Assembly: GCA_003024985.2 (NCBI GenBank)
Contig: PXIH01S0002618.1
Source of the DNA: Euperipatoides rowelli
Lineage: Eukaryota; Onychophora; Udeonychophora; Euonychophora; Peripatopsidae
Length of the DNA: 21,369 nt
Reading direction: 5' to 3' (one strand)
A model generated the notes under the pieces. It was given only the letters and a program-made list of their open reading frames with translations. It made no database searches and had not been told where the DNA came from. Of this stretch, positions 1 through 9,788 are shown in pieces; position 1 is the first letter of the stretch; the number at the start of each line of letters is the position of its first letter. The translations under genes were made by a program, and so were the position numbers.

Positions 1-840
1 AGGCATCATTTGCCGATTGCCATTTTAATATTAATAATTAGGATGTCGCAGGGAAATGATTTATGATAGTAATTTTTCAAATCTCTAAATTATTTAAGAA
101 AAATCCCCATTTTATTCAATAAAAAATTCATTTAAATTTAACTTCATATCCTAGAGCAATTAAGATTAGGCTTGTTTGAAAGCTGATAAAATTATGCTAA
201 ATTTGAGATAATTTATGCATATCTGAGATCAATATTATTTAGGGGGTGTATAGATAAATTGATTTTGCTAAAAAATACACAAATACAGTATGTGCGCAAT
301 GTTAAGCTTATACCTTTAAAACTCTAAATTCCACAATTTTACCGTATTTGCCCTAAAGCATGATTTTTAATTGCACACACAAAATAATAATAAAAAATAA
401 AAACACTTTCTTCACTAAATCAAATATTACTTCTCCACATTTTAATTTCCCATAATCCTGATCATCATCATCTTTGGTCGCAATTTACAATTATTCTAAC
501 TAATAATTAACAGATAATTTCTATATTCTTTATCCATAAAAATACATAATATTTTAAAATTCACCCGATTTCTTCTGATCACAACAATATAATTATACAA
601 ATATACTTTAATAAACAATATGTTTTCTGCTTTTAAGTTACACAATATGATTATAGATTGACATTTGCATGGTTCCACAGACTCATGCTTTTCCCTTCAA
701 AGAATCTGCATTACCCCTGTGATCTGATTATATTTAACTCATTCCCCTAGAATCATGTTAGCCTTACACAGATGTCTATAAACTTTCCAGTTACAGTAAG
801 CAATTGCCCACATAGACTTTTTATTCTAATGACATTAATT
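1..840. other. AT-rich intronic sequence, no gene seen
   Basis: This stretch is presumed to be part of the COG3 intron downstream of the exon at 2251-2371. It is AT-rich, and its short open frames look like chance. I searched by eye for the next COG3 exon on the minus strand and did not find it. The R copy that begins near 840 may extend some way into this stretch, but the similarity is too weak to be sure. Confidence 0.5.
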
Positions 841-1997
841 TTCGTTTCACCCTCTGTCCCTCCCCTCCCCCCCCCTCCCTGGATATGCCTTTATTACCTT
901 TCCCTCTTTCTTTATCTTCTCTTTGCTGCACATTCTGGCCAATTATTTAATCATAGAGATTAAGGGTAAATTTTGTAAATTTTACAGGGAATGGTTTTCT
1001 TTGTTAAATTTATTTTTATGCAAATGAATGTTTGTTTTCTAAGCAGTTCTGAGTTTGTGTGTGTGTAGTTTTAAGATATCGAAATGACTCATTTAATCTT
1101 TATTTATTTTTCAGATGGCCATCCTAGCAAGCGCAAGATGGGGTAGTACCTACTCACTTCTAGCAGGGCAGGGATAAAAAAGGGTTACTCCCTCCTTTCT
1201 CCTCCTTAACCCCTAGTCGGCCGGTTTGGACTGTTATTTCGTTAGGTTTAGCTACTTTTTCTTCTTTTTGTCTCATTGTGCCAATTTATTAGCCCACTTA
1301 AGAATTTTTATCTCAAATTGGCAAAATGTGACCACTTTTCAGTTTATATTATATCTATGGGATAGTCTTTGTTTGTGTTAAGCCTACATGTGAATGTATT
1401 AAATTATACTTCTTAATTTATGCAGTTTATATATAAGTATAGACGAAGGCTAATTTTTAAGATATAATATACACATGGTGGTTTATCCCGGAACTTATTT
1501 CTCCGATCTGTAACGGTTCATATGTGGACGCGTATGTGCCATCTGAGCACGATGCCTCTGCATATGGGCTGTGGAGATAATATAAATATTTTACAAGTTA
1601 GATATCATATTTGTGGTTTAAAGAGGTAATAGCGGCATGTTTTTGCACGCCTGCACCACATAGGTTGCAAACATGATCATGAGTGGCCCAATTTCTATAC
1701 ATCATGCAATTATAAATTAAATATACTTATCAGCAATGATGAGTAGTTTAGATTTATAAGGTACGATACTAGAAATAAGGTCCCCCATCCAGGTAGATAC
1801 ATTCAATATCTTATATAGCTATGAGCTCTCCCACACTGTTGCCTTAATTGGGCGTCGGTTTCGGAGATAAATAGTTATATAGATAAAGGAATGCACCAAG
1901 CTGGGATGCAATTTAATTTTTCCAAATACATAATCTACCTCAGGATAGAATAGACAAATTAGGGGGGAGGGAACAGTCCAACGAAGCTTTACTACTT
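840..1997 (-). repeat. R-family repeat, copy i (inverted, partial)
   Basis: Read on the plus strand, this block resembles the reverse complement of about 5516-6660. Matching landmarks include a pyrimidine-rich CCCTCC tract near 860, a TTTGTGTGTGTGTAG stretch near 1055, a GCAGGGATAA followed by CGGCCGGTTTGGACTG segment (1160-1235), GGAGATAATA near 1573, and GGATAGAATAG then AGGGGGGAG near 1943-1970. It contains the middle and A parts of the family but not the B and C parts. There is no coding sequence. It is clearly diverged, so this is an old copy. The left boundary is uncertain. Confidence 0.65.
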
Positions 1998-2250
1998 TGG
2001 CCTTTCTAAAGAATATAACTTTAATGTTTTAAGTCTATCCTCATACGATAATCTACCAATACCTAATATTAGCTTAGTAGCCTTTCTCTGTTCTTAGTAG
2101 CCCTTCTCGGCCAAAATGATAATTTTTTTACATACGTTGTGCAATGTACTTAGGCAACTATAGGTTAAAAAATATAAACTTAAAAATCTATTAGAAAGGT
2201 AAGCTATTTACTGTATATGAAATGAATAATAAAAAGAAACAATATCTTAC

Positions 2251-2371
2251 TTTTGATTTTGCTGAAATCAAGAGATGTTTCTTTCACCAAGAAATCAACA
2301 TTAAAAGGTGCAATTTGCTCTCTGAGTATCAGCAAATGTTTAATTAGAAACAACTGGCCATCATTAGGAGT
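2251..2371 (-). CDS. COG3: COG3 exon, [19 protein letters not shown] (last visible)
   Basis: This 121-nt exon encodes [20 protein letters not shown] and then [12 protein letters not shown], matching the highly conserved [20 protein letters not shown] block of COG3. The acceptor is a poly-T tract followed by AAATAACAG, and the donor is GTAAGA (complement at 2245-2250). It contains 40 codons plus one base, so the next exon must start in phase 1. I could not find that exon (expected to encode an NPMTVPRFF-like motif) in the remaining 2.2 kb to the left, so this intron also leaves the window. Confidence 0.95.
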
Positions 2372-2455
2372 CTGTTATTTAAAAAAAAAAAATGAAATAA
2401 AAAAAAAAAAATTCAAGCAATAGGAATAAATTTTCAAATAGTTGTTGTTTCCCAC

Positions 2456-2545
2456 CTTCCGTTTAGCTATAGCTTGACTTGCAGCCATAAGGGATTGAAC
2501 ACAAAGATTTAAAGTTTCTTGAGACAATCCTTGAAAAGTGGATTT
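2456..2545 (-). CDS. COG3: COG3 exon, FQGLSQETLNLCVQSL
   Basis: This exon is exactly 90 nt (30 codons) with both splice junctions in phase 0. It begins KSTFQGLSQETLNLCVQSL and ends ASQAIAKRK, aligning with the VFQGLSQEALSACIQSL region of vertebrate COG3 immediately after the [10 protein letters not shown] exon. The acceptor is TTTTTATTTTTCAG and the donor is GTGGGA, a weaker donor than the others (complement at 2450-2455). No stop or indel is present. Confidence 0.93.
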
Positions 2546-3030
2546 CTGAAAAATAAAAATGTCATTGTTTTAAATAAGAAATGGTTAGTTATATTAAAAA
2601 CTGATGCTAGAGCAAATCGAAAGGATTGGTATATTATATACAATACCGTATTATAATTCCTTTAAAAAGATTTTATTTTTAACTAAAGAAAATAACGTCT
2701 AGGTATTGCTGTACATATTTTCATAATTGAACTCATATAAACCATCAATCAAATTTACTCATCTTTTATGATAATCACCCATATATTTAAAACAAATCCA
2801 TTATTTTTGTGCTTTTATTATCAAGCAAATATATACAAAATTCAGTAAAAATCTATACAACCATCTAAAGTTAACGCTATAGCAGTAATACCAGTTCTAA
2901 TTTTTTTTAAAGAAAAAAAGGAATGAGTTTTAAAATAAATAAAATTCCTCGGCTTATCCAACAATCATATTTAAGATTATAGAAGTCTCATTTTAGCTGA
3001 AATCCACATGATTGTTTATTGCTTACTTAC

Positions 3031-3140
3031 ATCTACACATCTGAATAATTTTGATAGACAAACAAGTGTTCTTCTCACTGTTGGGTACCACATTCCATGA
3101 AGATCAGCAGGAGAATTACCACTTAAAAAAAAAGACTGCT
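3031..3140 (-). CDS. COG3: COG3 exon, [20 protein letters not shown]
   Basis: This is the exon that identifies the gene. It encodes [19 protein letters not shown] followed by SKLFRCVD, almost unchanged from vertebrate COG3. The acceptor on the minus strand is a T-rich tract ending CTAG at 3141-3144, and the donor is GTAAGT (complement at 3025-3030). The two bases AG complete the codon begun by the previous exon, and 36 codons follow, ending in phase 0. The 5' part encodes QSFFLSGNS, whose FFL lies in a nine-T homopolymer at 3125-3133. The frame holds only with exactly nine T. Nearby alternative AGs (about 3136 and 3123) would shift the frame. Confidence 0.95.
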
Positions 3141-3290
3141 CTAGAAAAATAAATAAATAAATAAGACTATTATAAATTAATTTTATGAGCTAGAATTTAT
3201 TTAAAAAAAAAAACATCTTAAAAAGTAAAAACTAATCAAATTTTTTTTTTCTGAAACAAGACCAAATGTTTTTCTAAAAACAAAAATTAC

Positions 3291-3450
3291 CAGAATGTGC
3301 ATTATTAGATTGTGGTATTCCGTTTTCTATGGGACTAATCTTTTCTGCTTCTGCTATAATAGCTGCGACTTCTTGACTTGTACTTGATGCTAGAGAAGAT
3401 TCAGAATTCTTCCTTGAAATCTGTTCCTTTTTTAAACTCTCTGCTATACT
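3291..3450 (-). CDS. COG3: COG3 exon, SIAESLKKEQ plus variable linker
   Basis: This 160-nt exon begins SIAESLKKEQ, matching the (Q)IAQSLKDEQ segment that directly follows the MME residues of the previous exon in animal COG3. The remainder is a Ser/Glu-rich linker (NSESSLASSTSQEVAA and so on), which corresponds to a poorly conserved low-complexity linker in vertebrate COG3. The acceptor is TTCCATCTTTCAG and the donor GTAATT (complement at 3285-3290). It has 53 codons plus one base G, completed by AG of the next exon to give a Glu codon. An open frame continues past both splice sites to 3274 and 3546, but those extensions are intronic and hydrophobic or AT-rich, unlike COG3. Confidence 0.9.
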
Positions 3451-3453
3451 CTG

Positions 3454-4480
3454 AAAGATGGAAGATTGACATTTAAAAAATAAATTAATCAGAAAAAATA
3501 AGATTGTAATGAAGTAATTAGTTAACAAGTTCAAGAGAGTACACAATTAGCCTAGACTTCAACTTTCATGCCAAGTATTCAACCATTATGAATCAAGGAC
3601 AGAACTTCAGAGATTTGGGGCACTATCACATACACACACAAAAAAAAAAGCTAATTATTTATGCAAAGAATATTTAAATCCGCTCCCAGTTTCAGGAGGC
3701 ATTCTGCTGCGGCAGATTTGACTTGCTAAAATATTTAAATCTGAACGCACAAAGTTACAACAAAAATAAATAAATAATTCAGTTGAACTCTTCTCTGCAT
3801 GTTAGGCCTTGGCCTAGAACCAGCACTTTATTTAGATCAATACAGTTCACCACCATTTGCCTATTGAACTATTTTATTACCATTACATTTATTTCTATTT
3901 TACAGTTCAGTAGACTTTATTCGTCATTAGTCCACTGCTATCTTTAATGCATACATTCTGGATTCTCATCGCCTCTGCAGTGGTTACCAATCCATCCATA
4001 TCAATAGGTAAAAAATCTGGTGAAAAATATAACTTGTAAAACAAATTGTGATTTGTATTATTGTTGAAAAATATTTTAATTATTTTTATAGAAGGTATTT
4101 CTTTCCAGTTTGGCTTTATGTAGGTTTGTTAAAAATTGTAATATTTATAACTTGTAATTTTTAAATTTTCGTTGCTTTTAATGAAAATGGAGTAGATTTT
4201 TTAAAATTAGCCAAAAATTGTGGGAAGAAATTATTTTTTAAAATTAAAACATTGTCTTGAAATAAGAAATAACAAAATGTTTTTTAATAAAACTGTAGAT
4301 CTCAAAGAGATGGCTTTATTAAAATTTTTGTAACTAAAAAGTTGTAAAATTTATTGAAAGTTTAATGTAATTTTAAAGAAAAAAATATTAATATGTGCTA
4401 GGATAAATGTATTTTATTGTATTCATTTAATTTAGTTATCTGAGGTCAAAACAAACTTTTTTTTCTATTCATTCATTTGT
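3454..4480. other. AT-rich intronic stretch without recognisable gene
   Basis: This part of the large COG3 intron has poly-A/T tracts, a short CA-rich run near 3630 and a small palindrome (TAGGCC TT GGCCTA near 3804). No exon or transposon protein was recognised on either strand. Confidence 0.5.
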
Positions 4481-4487
4481 AGTCTTA

Positions 4488-4518
4488 ATTGCAACTTAAT
4501 TAAATAGTAAGTTGCAAT
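4488..4518. repeat. 11-bp perfect inverted repeat
   Basis: The arms ATTGCAACTTA (4488-4498) and TAAGTTGCAAT (4508-4518) are perfect reverse complements separated by 9 nt. It lies about 45 nt outside the left end of R copy ii. It could be a remnant transposon end or a chance hairpin in AT-rich DNA. Confidence 0.5.
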
Positions 4519-4564
4519 GGCAGTACTTCAGGCTGTGAAACTATAAATAGATGTGTCAGATATT

Positions 4565-5480
4565 AGACTAACAAGGCTTCGTCGGGCTGGAAATGGTTCA
4601 TCTCATGGAGTCTCCCTTCCCCCTGTTAACTCCATTCTATCACAAAACGAATCATTAGTTCTGGTAAGCTAAATTTGGCTCTGACCGCAATCTTTAGCAG
4701 GTGATTTTAGCGGGTAAAATGAGGATGCCTTCAGCTGAACTTCAGTTAACCTTTTCAGAGATAGTCTTAATAAGGCTACTTAGTCAGTGTCTGGTCTGGT
4801 GTTCGAACTCCTTGGTTGCAGGATCTCAGCTTCTGTCAGCCATCAAAAATTCAGCTCCCATCTCCCGAATGTTCGCTCTGCTCAAGGTTTTATACTGGCA
4901 GGTAGTCAAGGGCGTCCAAAGCGCTGTTGAATTTCCCCTGATAGGTCGCTGTCCCTTGTCAGCTGTTATTATGTTAATTCCAATGATGTAAACTGTACGG
5001 TGGCTCCCTCTAGTAAGCAAACTGTTCAAATCTTCCTAGCAGCAAGGAAACGATGCGAAGCTTCATTCGTGGCTTTTGTAAAATCATAACCAATTGTATA
5101 AATAGTCCAAATATCATGAAATATTGCAGTTTGGAGGGGTAAAGTTCCATTTTCTTACTGAAAGTTCATTCTCTAACTTAATTTCGAGTAGGCTATGATA
5201 TTGGCGCTACTCAGGGAGACCAGTATGAAGGTGAGGGGGGGGGGGTAAAGAGAACATATAAAATATATGAAAAAGAGCCTTGGAAAACAAATATATTCAA
5301 CTAAATTATATATAATTAATCTTGGTAACTTGCTGATAAAATGAGGCGGTGGTATAGGAATAAAATGGGGAGTTTTATTCTGTAATTTGCTGCTCTTTCA
5401 GCTAGCAAATGACATAACTCCGTCCTCCGGCTAAGTTGAGAAGTCCTGGGGAGGAGTCCACCAATTTCTTCAACAAGTTA
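4565..5480 (+). repeat. R-family repeat, copy ii (internally deleted)
   Basis: It starts near AACAAGGCTTCGTCGG and ends near CTTCAACAAG. The A part (4565-4680) matches 5516-5640. The B part (about 4770-5027) matches 6940-7200, sharing TTCTGTCAG and CCCATCTCCCGAAT. The C part (5028-5480) matches 7210-7745 weakly and 13581-13970 closely. About 1.25 kb present in copy iii between A and B is missing here. An open frame of 96 codons overlaps B on the plus strand, but it is not conserved in copy iii and is not counted as a gene. Confidence 0.75.
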
Positions 5481-5515
5481 CTCTATATGTTTATATATAA
5501 GTAAGATACTACACT

Positions 5516-7745
5516 GTAGCAAGGCCTCATCGGACTTGGAATAGTCTATCTCATAGAGCTTAGCTCCCCCCTATGTTAGCCCTATTCTATCATGAGACAG
5601 ACTATTGAATCAGATAAGCTAATTTACTATGACACCCGGCTCTGAGGTTGGCATACCCTACACTAGCATGGGAGACAGGGGGTCTCCAAAACCAGCATAG
5701 ACCTACACCCACATGGAAATCAAGGGAGCATTATCAGTCTGGATTGTGCCTAGTAAAGCTGGGGTCCTGTCCCTAACTGAGCCTACTTTTGACATAACCT
5801 TCGCATTATCACTTATATGAGGTTATTCCGTCATGTGTAAGCATCACTTAGCGACTAGACCTTATTTACAGCTAGTAAGGACATTTGTGCCGTAGCAAAG
5901 CGCAAGTACTAGACTGTAACACTAACTTGAGACAACTCCTATTATCTCCGCAGCCTCGGCTGGGGGGGCGGGCTCAAGCACTTGAGTTCCCAATACATCC
6001 TGGCTGACATAGGTCAGAGGAGTTAGCCCCAGGTAGAAATTACCAAGTAAACATCTTGCCTTTACCATTAACCTCTGTCCACACTTACATGCAAATATAC
6101 ATATCCGAAATCACTGATATAATATATCTACAATACTACATGCAAGCTAATGCATACAGTGGTTACCCCAAAGGACAAGATAAATACTGAAAGAGGGCAA
6201 ATTGCGCTAACTAGGGAATAATCTCTCATAGTAACTAAATAGCCGGCACAATTATGCGAGATAAAATCTAAATTAGATCTAAAACCCTAATATAATACCA
6301 GCCTGAACCGGCTGACAAGGACTAAAGAGGAACAAAGGGGGACCAATCCTTTATTATCCCTGCCCCGATAGAAAGGTACAGGTACGACCATACTAACCCC
6401 ATTAGAAAAGGACAACTATAGTAGAAAAATAAAAACTAACTATATCATTTCAATACTTAGTCTCTACACAAACACAAACAAGCGTCCGTTTAGCAAATAC
6501 ACATTTTTATTTGCTTAGAAAGCATAACAACTATTATATCCTTTCCCAAAATGAAATAAATAAAATTACCCCTTACAGAATATTTACAGCCTAAATATCG
6601 TTAAATTACACACTATATTTTAGGTCTAGAAAGGGGGGAGAAGGGACGGGAGTTTGGATTATAGCCAACTGGGTTTAAACTATATAATGTCTTTATTTAG
6701 AGATCGAGAGTCTATAGTATTTGATAAAGCATTCAGGTTACGAAATTAAATGATATTTAAACAAGAGACAGTTCATGAAAAATACAGCGGTGAATCTTAC
6801 GTTGATTGATTTTCACTAAGACTATGGGATGGGCTAAATGATGACAATTGGTAATGGTTATACAGCTATGTGAATTTAGACGGGAAGTAGAATAGTTTAT
6901 AAAGCTGACATAATAAATACCTTCGGAGTTCGTCCAAAGAGTATTACTTAGTCGGTGTTCGTACTATTTTTTGGGCTCTTTGGTTGCAAGAGCCGGACTT
7001 CTGTCAGTCATAAAAAATCGGGTCCCATCTCCCGAATTAATGACTTGCAGGAGCTTTTAAGGCCCTTGGTTGTTAGGAGCGTTTTGAAGCTTGTTTGATA
7101 AGTTCCTATAGGTTGCCATCCCCTGACATCTGCTTTTATGTAGATTAGGTAATGCCAGCCCAATAGTAGCTCCCCCTATTGTTGACTTTAGCTAGGTTCC
7201 CTTGGTAACCAAACAAAAGCAAGTAATTCGAAGATAGTTCATGAAATTATTATTTGAAAATAAAGTTTTAGCTTAGGATGAAGATTTATTATCATTTNTT
7301 CGAAGATAGTTCATGAAATTATTATTTGAAAATAAAGTTTTAGCTTAGGATGAAGATTTATTATCATTTAGCTAAATATAGTCTTTTATATCAGATATTA
7401 TTGTTCATAATTTCTTTATCTTTTCTTTGTAGAGATGGGAGACCCAGTATGGCTTGGGTTTTTTGGCTATATCCAGGCACTACAAGTGGGGGTGGGAGTG
7501 CATACATAAATAATCAAAATTCATAATCAAAACAGCTACAATTTAATAAAATTACCATACTAAAAAAACAACAAATTTGCAATACCTTATTGGACAAATT
7601 AGATAATATAAGAATTAAGAATAAAACAGGATGTTTTGTTTAGTGCTTTGCTACTTCTTCTAGCAGCAAAGGACATAGCTCCATCCTTTGGGGAATTGAG
7701 ATGAGTGAGAAGTAAGCCTACCCATTTCTCCAACAAGGTATTTGG
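5516..7745 (+). repeat. R-family repeat, copy iii (longest copy)
   Basis: This is the fullest copy, about 2.2 kb (slightly inflated by the duplication at 7298), running A (5516-5640), middle (5640-6900), B (about 6900-7210), C (7210-7745). It follows copy ii directly with about 35 nt between them, so the two are in tandem. No long open frame exists on either strand, so the family looks non-autonomous. The middle segment is the part found inverted at 840-1997. I do not recognise the family: the ends have no clear TG..CA, poly-A tail or long terminal inverted repeat. Confidence 0.7.
7227..7369. repeat. 71-bp exact duplication around a single N
   Basis: Positions 7227-7297 and 7299-7369 are identical, with the one N at 7298 between them. 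This is the pattern left when two contig ends that overlap are joined by a token gap instead of being merged. It lies in the C part of R copy iii. Confidence 0.9.
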
Positions 7746-7814
7746 ACAGGTTAAATATTTATTTACAACTAAAACTCATTTGTATTAGACTCTAGAACAA
7801 GTCGAGTCTGGAAA

Positions 7815-7960
7815 TATTTTTTGTATTGGTAACACGAAAAAAAAAGGGTCAACTGTTGTACCCATAAAATGTTTTTTGTATCGATAACCCGAAAAATAAA
7901 GGGTTAGATGTTGTAAATCTATTTAACTGAATTATTAACTCGAAAAATAAAGGGTTAATA
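7815..7960 (+). repeat. Tandem array of about 53-bp units, each with a TAACCC...GGGTTA hairpin
   Basis: Three units carry the core TAAC(A/C/T)CGAAAAA(A/T)AAAGGGT(T/C)A at 7830-7851, 7885-7906 and 7936-7957, spaced 55 and 51 nt. In each, a 5' TAACYC-like arm faces a 3' GGGTTA arm around an A-rich loop containing AATAAA in two of the three. Degenerate traces (AAAATAAAGAGTTAA near 8046 and GTAACCCGAAAAC near 8092) suggest the array once extended to about 8110. No protein is encoded. Confidence 0.7.
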
Positions 7961-8289
7961 ATGATACCATTTTAACCAAGTGACTTCTTTTGTGACTCAA
8001 CAAAATTATTAATAATCCTTACTTCATGACATTTCTTTTATTTGTAAAATAAAGAGTTAATACCCTTTATCTCATTCTACTTTCCTTTTGTGTAACCCGA
8101 AAACTTAAACCAATTTCAGAGTATTTGCTTTTGTACTAAAAAATTAATTTAACACTATTTCTCATGTATTGTTTAGCCTTTTTTAACCATTTTTTTCTGT
8201 AAAAATACTTTTTCAAAAGTGTATTCTTTTAAAAGTTGTATTTTCTAAGACTTAACGATTGAGACAAATTTTTTTTTTTGATAAGGAAT

Positions 8290-8350
8290 GAGAGATGTGT
8301 TTCTCTCGTTCTGAAGTTTATTCGTAACAATAGCAAGTAAATAAACTTCA
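8290..8350. repeat. Two adjacent perfect hairpins
   Basis: GAGAGA and TCTCTC form a 6-bp stem near 8291-8308. TGAAGTTTATT (8312-8322) and AATAAACTTCA (8340-8350) form an 11-bp stem with a 17-nt loop. They sit just left of the GC-rich block, and may mark the edge of an inserted element, but no matching end was found. Confidence 0.5.
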
Positions 8351-8418
8351 ACGCTCCCTTCACAATGTAAAATTTTGTATTAGGAAGCATTGAAGTCTAC
8401 CAACTTTCTTTTCAATAT

Positions 8419-8870
8419 TTGCTCATTTGTGTCCTTTATTATAGCTACTTTACCAAGAGAGGAGAAGGGGACCAGGTTGAGCAGGGGGCTAGTTTAACCC
8501 CTAGTGGTACTGAAGACTTCCCCCCTGGTTCAGTAAGGCACCTGCAACGGTTGTATTGCCAGCTGATTCGGCAACGTCAAGTGCATTGGAATCGTCCCAC
8601 AGCAGTCAAGGGGGGGGGGGTGGCGTAGTCTGCCCTCCTTCAAGACGTTCCAGCGGACGAAGAAATAGGAAGCCTGCGAGTGAAGGAATGTGGAGACCTC
8701 CTTTGCTAGAGTTTAGTGCTATACGGATTGTGTGTCGAGTTGTGTGCCACATAGGGGCACGGCAGAGCAGCGATTGCAGCGGCGGCTAAGGCGACCTACC
8801 AGGGACATACCCCACGTACGCGCCAAGGGAGCATCAATGGATCTCAGTTGGCCACCCAAGCCCAAGTGAC
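8419..8870 (+). pseudogene. GC-rich block, possible Pol C-terminal tail of another retroelement
   Basis: Base composition changes sharply from the AT-rich surroundings to GC-rich here. One plus-strand frame (from about 8556) reads PADSATSSALESSHSSQ, then an 11-G run, then PPSRRSSGRRNRKPA. The Ser-rich stretch followed by a basic RRSSGRRNRKP motif resembles the unconserved C-terminal tails of gypsy-type Pol proteins (RRSxRxRKPPxRF). Another frame is open from 8419 to 8628 over the same DNA. No catalytic domain is present, so the call rests on composition and a weak motif. It could equally be part of an unrelated LTR or a host exon remnant. Confidence 0.25.
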
Positions 8871-8879
8871 TTTTTTTTG

Positions 8880-9151
8880 GTTTGATTTTCACCGATTGTT
8901 TTGTTTTACACTTATAAATTATTTCAAGTTTATTATAATTTTATTTGTGCGCTTTGTTTTATTAATTAAAATGTTTATAATTTAAACTTTCTTGATTCTT
9001 TTGAATTTAACATAATTTATTTTATTTTGATTTTTTTGATTATGTGATCACTTTTAGTTAGTTTGTATTTTAGTTTATTTGAATATTTCTTTTGTTTACT
9101 ATTTATGAATAGCCATCAACAAATTGTTTTTTTACCTAGGTAATAAAATTA
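8880..9151. other. AT-rich sequence 3' of the gypsy pol remnant
   Basis: Beyond the pol stop (TAA at 9152-9154 on the minus strand) the sequence is strongly AT-rich. The 3' untranslated region, polypurine tract and 3' LTR of the gypsy element should lie here. I could not find a convincing polypurine tract or an LTR matching anything on the right side of gag. Confidence 0.4.
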
Positions 9152-9788
9152 TTATTTTAAACTTCTACTTCTCAGGAAGTACCCATTTATGTTTGGTGGG
9201 TCTTCTATCTCAATAAGCTCATCGTCACCATCTTCATCACTACTCGAACCTTCTGAAATCTCAGGGTGTTGCTGTTGAGCAGTTTTGAACCTCACCACCT
9301 CGTCAGGCAGCATTTTTTTGCAGCTGTTAATATATATCTTTGTCAGAAAATATTGTTTGCCATGTGAAATTTCTTTTTATTTTGTAAATTGTTTTTTCTA
9401 ATGAGAAATTCCCTCCAGTTAGGCTATCATGATAGAAATAAATAACATCCGGTATGAGGGATGTCGGGACAACTGTTCTGTATGCTGTGCAGTTTGACTT
9501 TCCTAGCTGTATTCGTTTAATTAATAATTGATTTTCATCTATAATAAAATTTTCGTTATTTATTTTACCTTGCTTTATTTTATTAATAAGGTCTAAACAA
9601 TATGTGTCTTTTTGTTGTTCTTGTTGCATTATTTCGACAGTAATGGGTTTTTTTGTTTCGAGTGCACACAAAGTAATCACGTCTTCCTCATGACTACGTG
9701 AGAGCATATCTGCAAAACTGTTGAGCTTATCTGGGATGTGCTTGAAGTGGATATCATTTTGCTGTATATTTATCATCCACCTCGCCAC
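9152..9788 (-). pseudogene. Gypsy integrase remnant: N-terminal part fused to C-terminal tail
   Basis: The frame 9327-9788 begins in the RNase H to integrase connection (HIPDKLNSFADMLSRS) and enters the integrase zinc-binding region with FYHDSLTGGNFSLEKT, where the usual second His (GGH) is Asn. After a small frameshift at an AT dinucleotide run the sequence reads IYINSCKK and passes straight into MLPDEVVRFKTAQQQHPEIS and an acidic tail ending NGYFLRSRSLK (stop at 9152-9154). The YxLRSR ending is typical of gypsy Pol C-termini. The whole D,D-35-E core is absent, so several hundred bases were deleted around 9310-9320. Confidence 0.8.

Noticed and set aside
772-963. 63-codon plus-strand ORF, Pro- and Leu-rich
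   Set aside because: The residues come from a C-rich pyrimidine tract and low-complexity DNA within R copy i. No family resemblance.
3274-3546. Single 90-codon minus-strand ORF as a stand-alone small gene
   Set aside because: Its centre is a COG3 exon with acceptor and donor sites at 3450 and 3291. The N-terminal hydrophobic part and the last few residues are read-through into introns.
4701-4991. 96-codon plus-strand ORF and the overlapping 67-codon minus-strand ORF
   Set aside because: They lie inside the B part of repeat R. The related B part at about 6940-7200 does not keep either frame, so they are chance.
4565-7745. R copies as LTRs of the gypsy element at 9152-13253
   Set aside because: R pieces flank the gypsy remnant on both sides, but the right one is only the C part, the left ones are two tandem copies, they lack TATA/poly-A layout in the gypsy direction, and another copy lies inverted in a different COG3 intron.
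7815-8110. CRISPR array or interstitial telomere repeat
   Set aside because: The genome is eukaryotic, the units are few and imperfect, the spacers are not unique spacer-like sequences, and TAACCC words are isolated, not contiguous.
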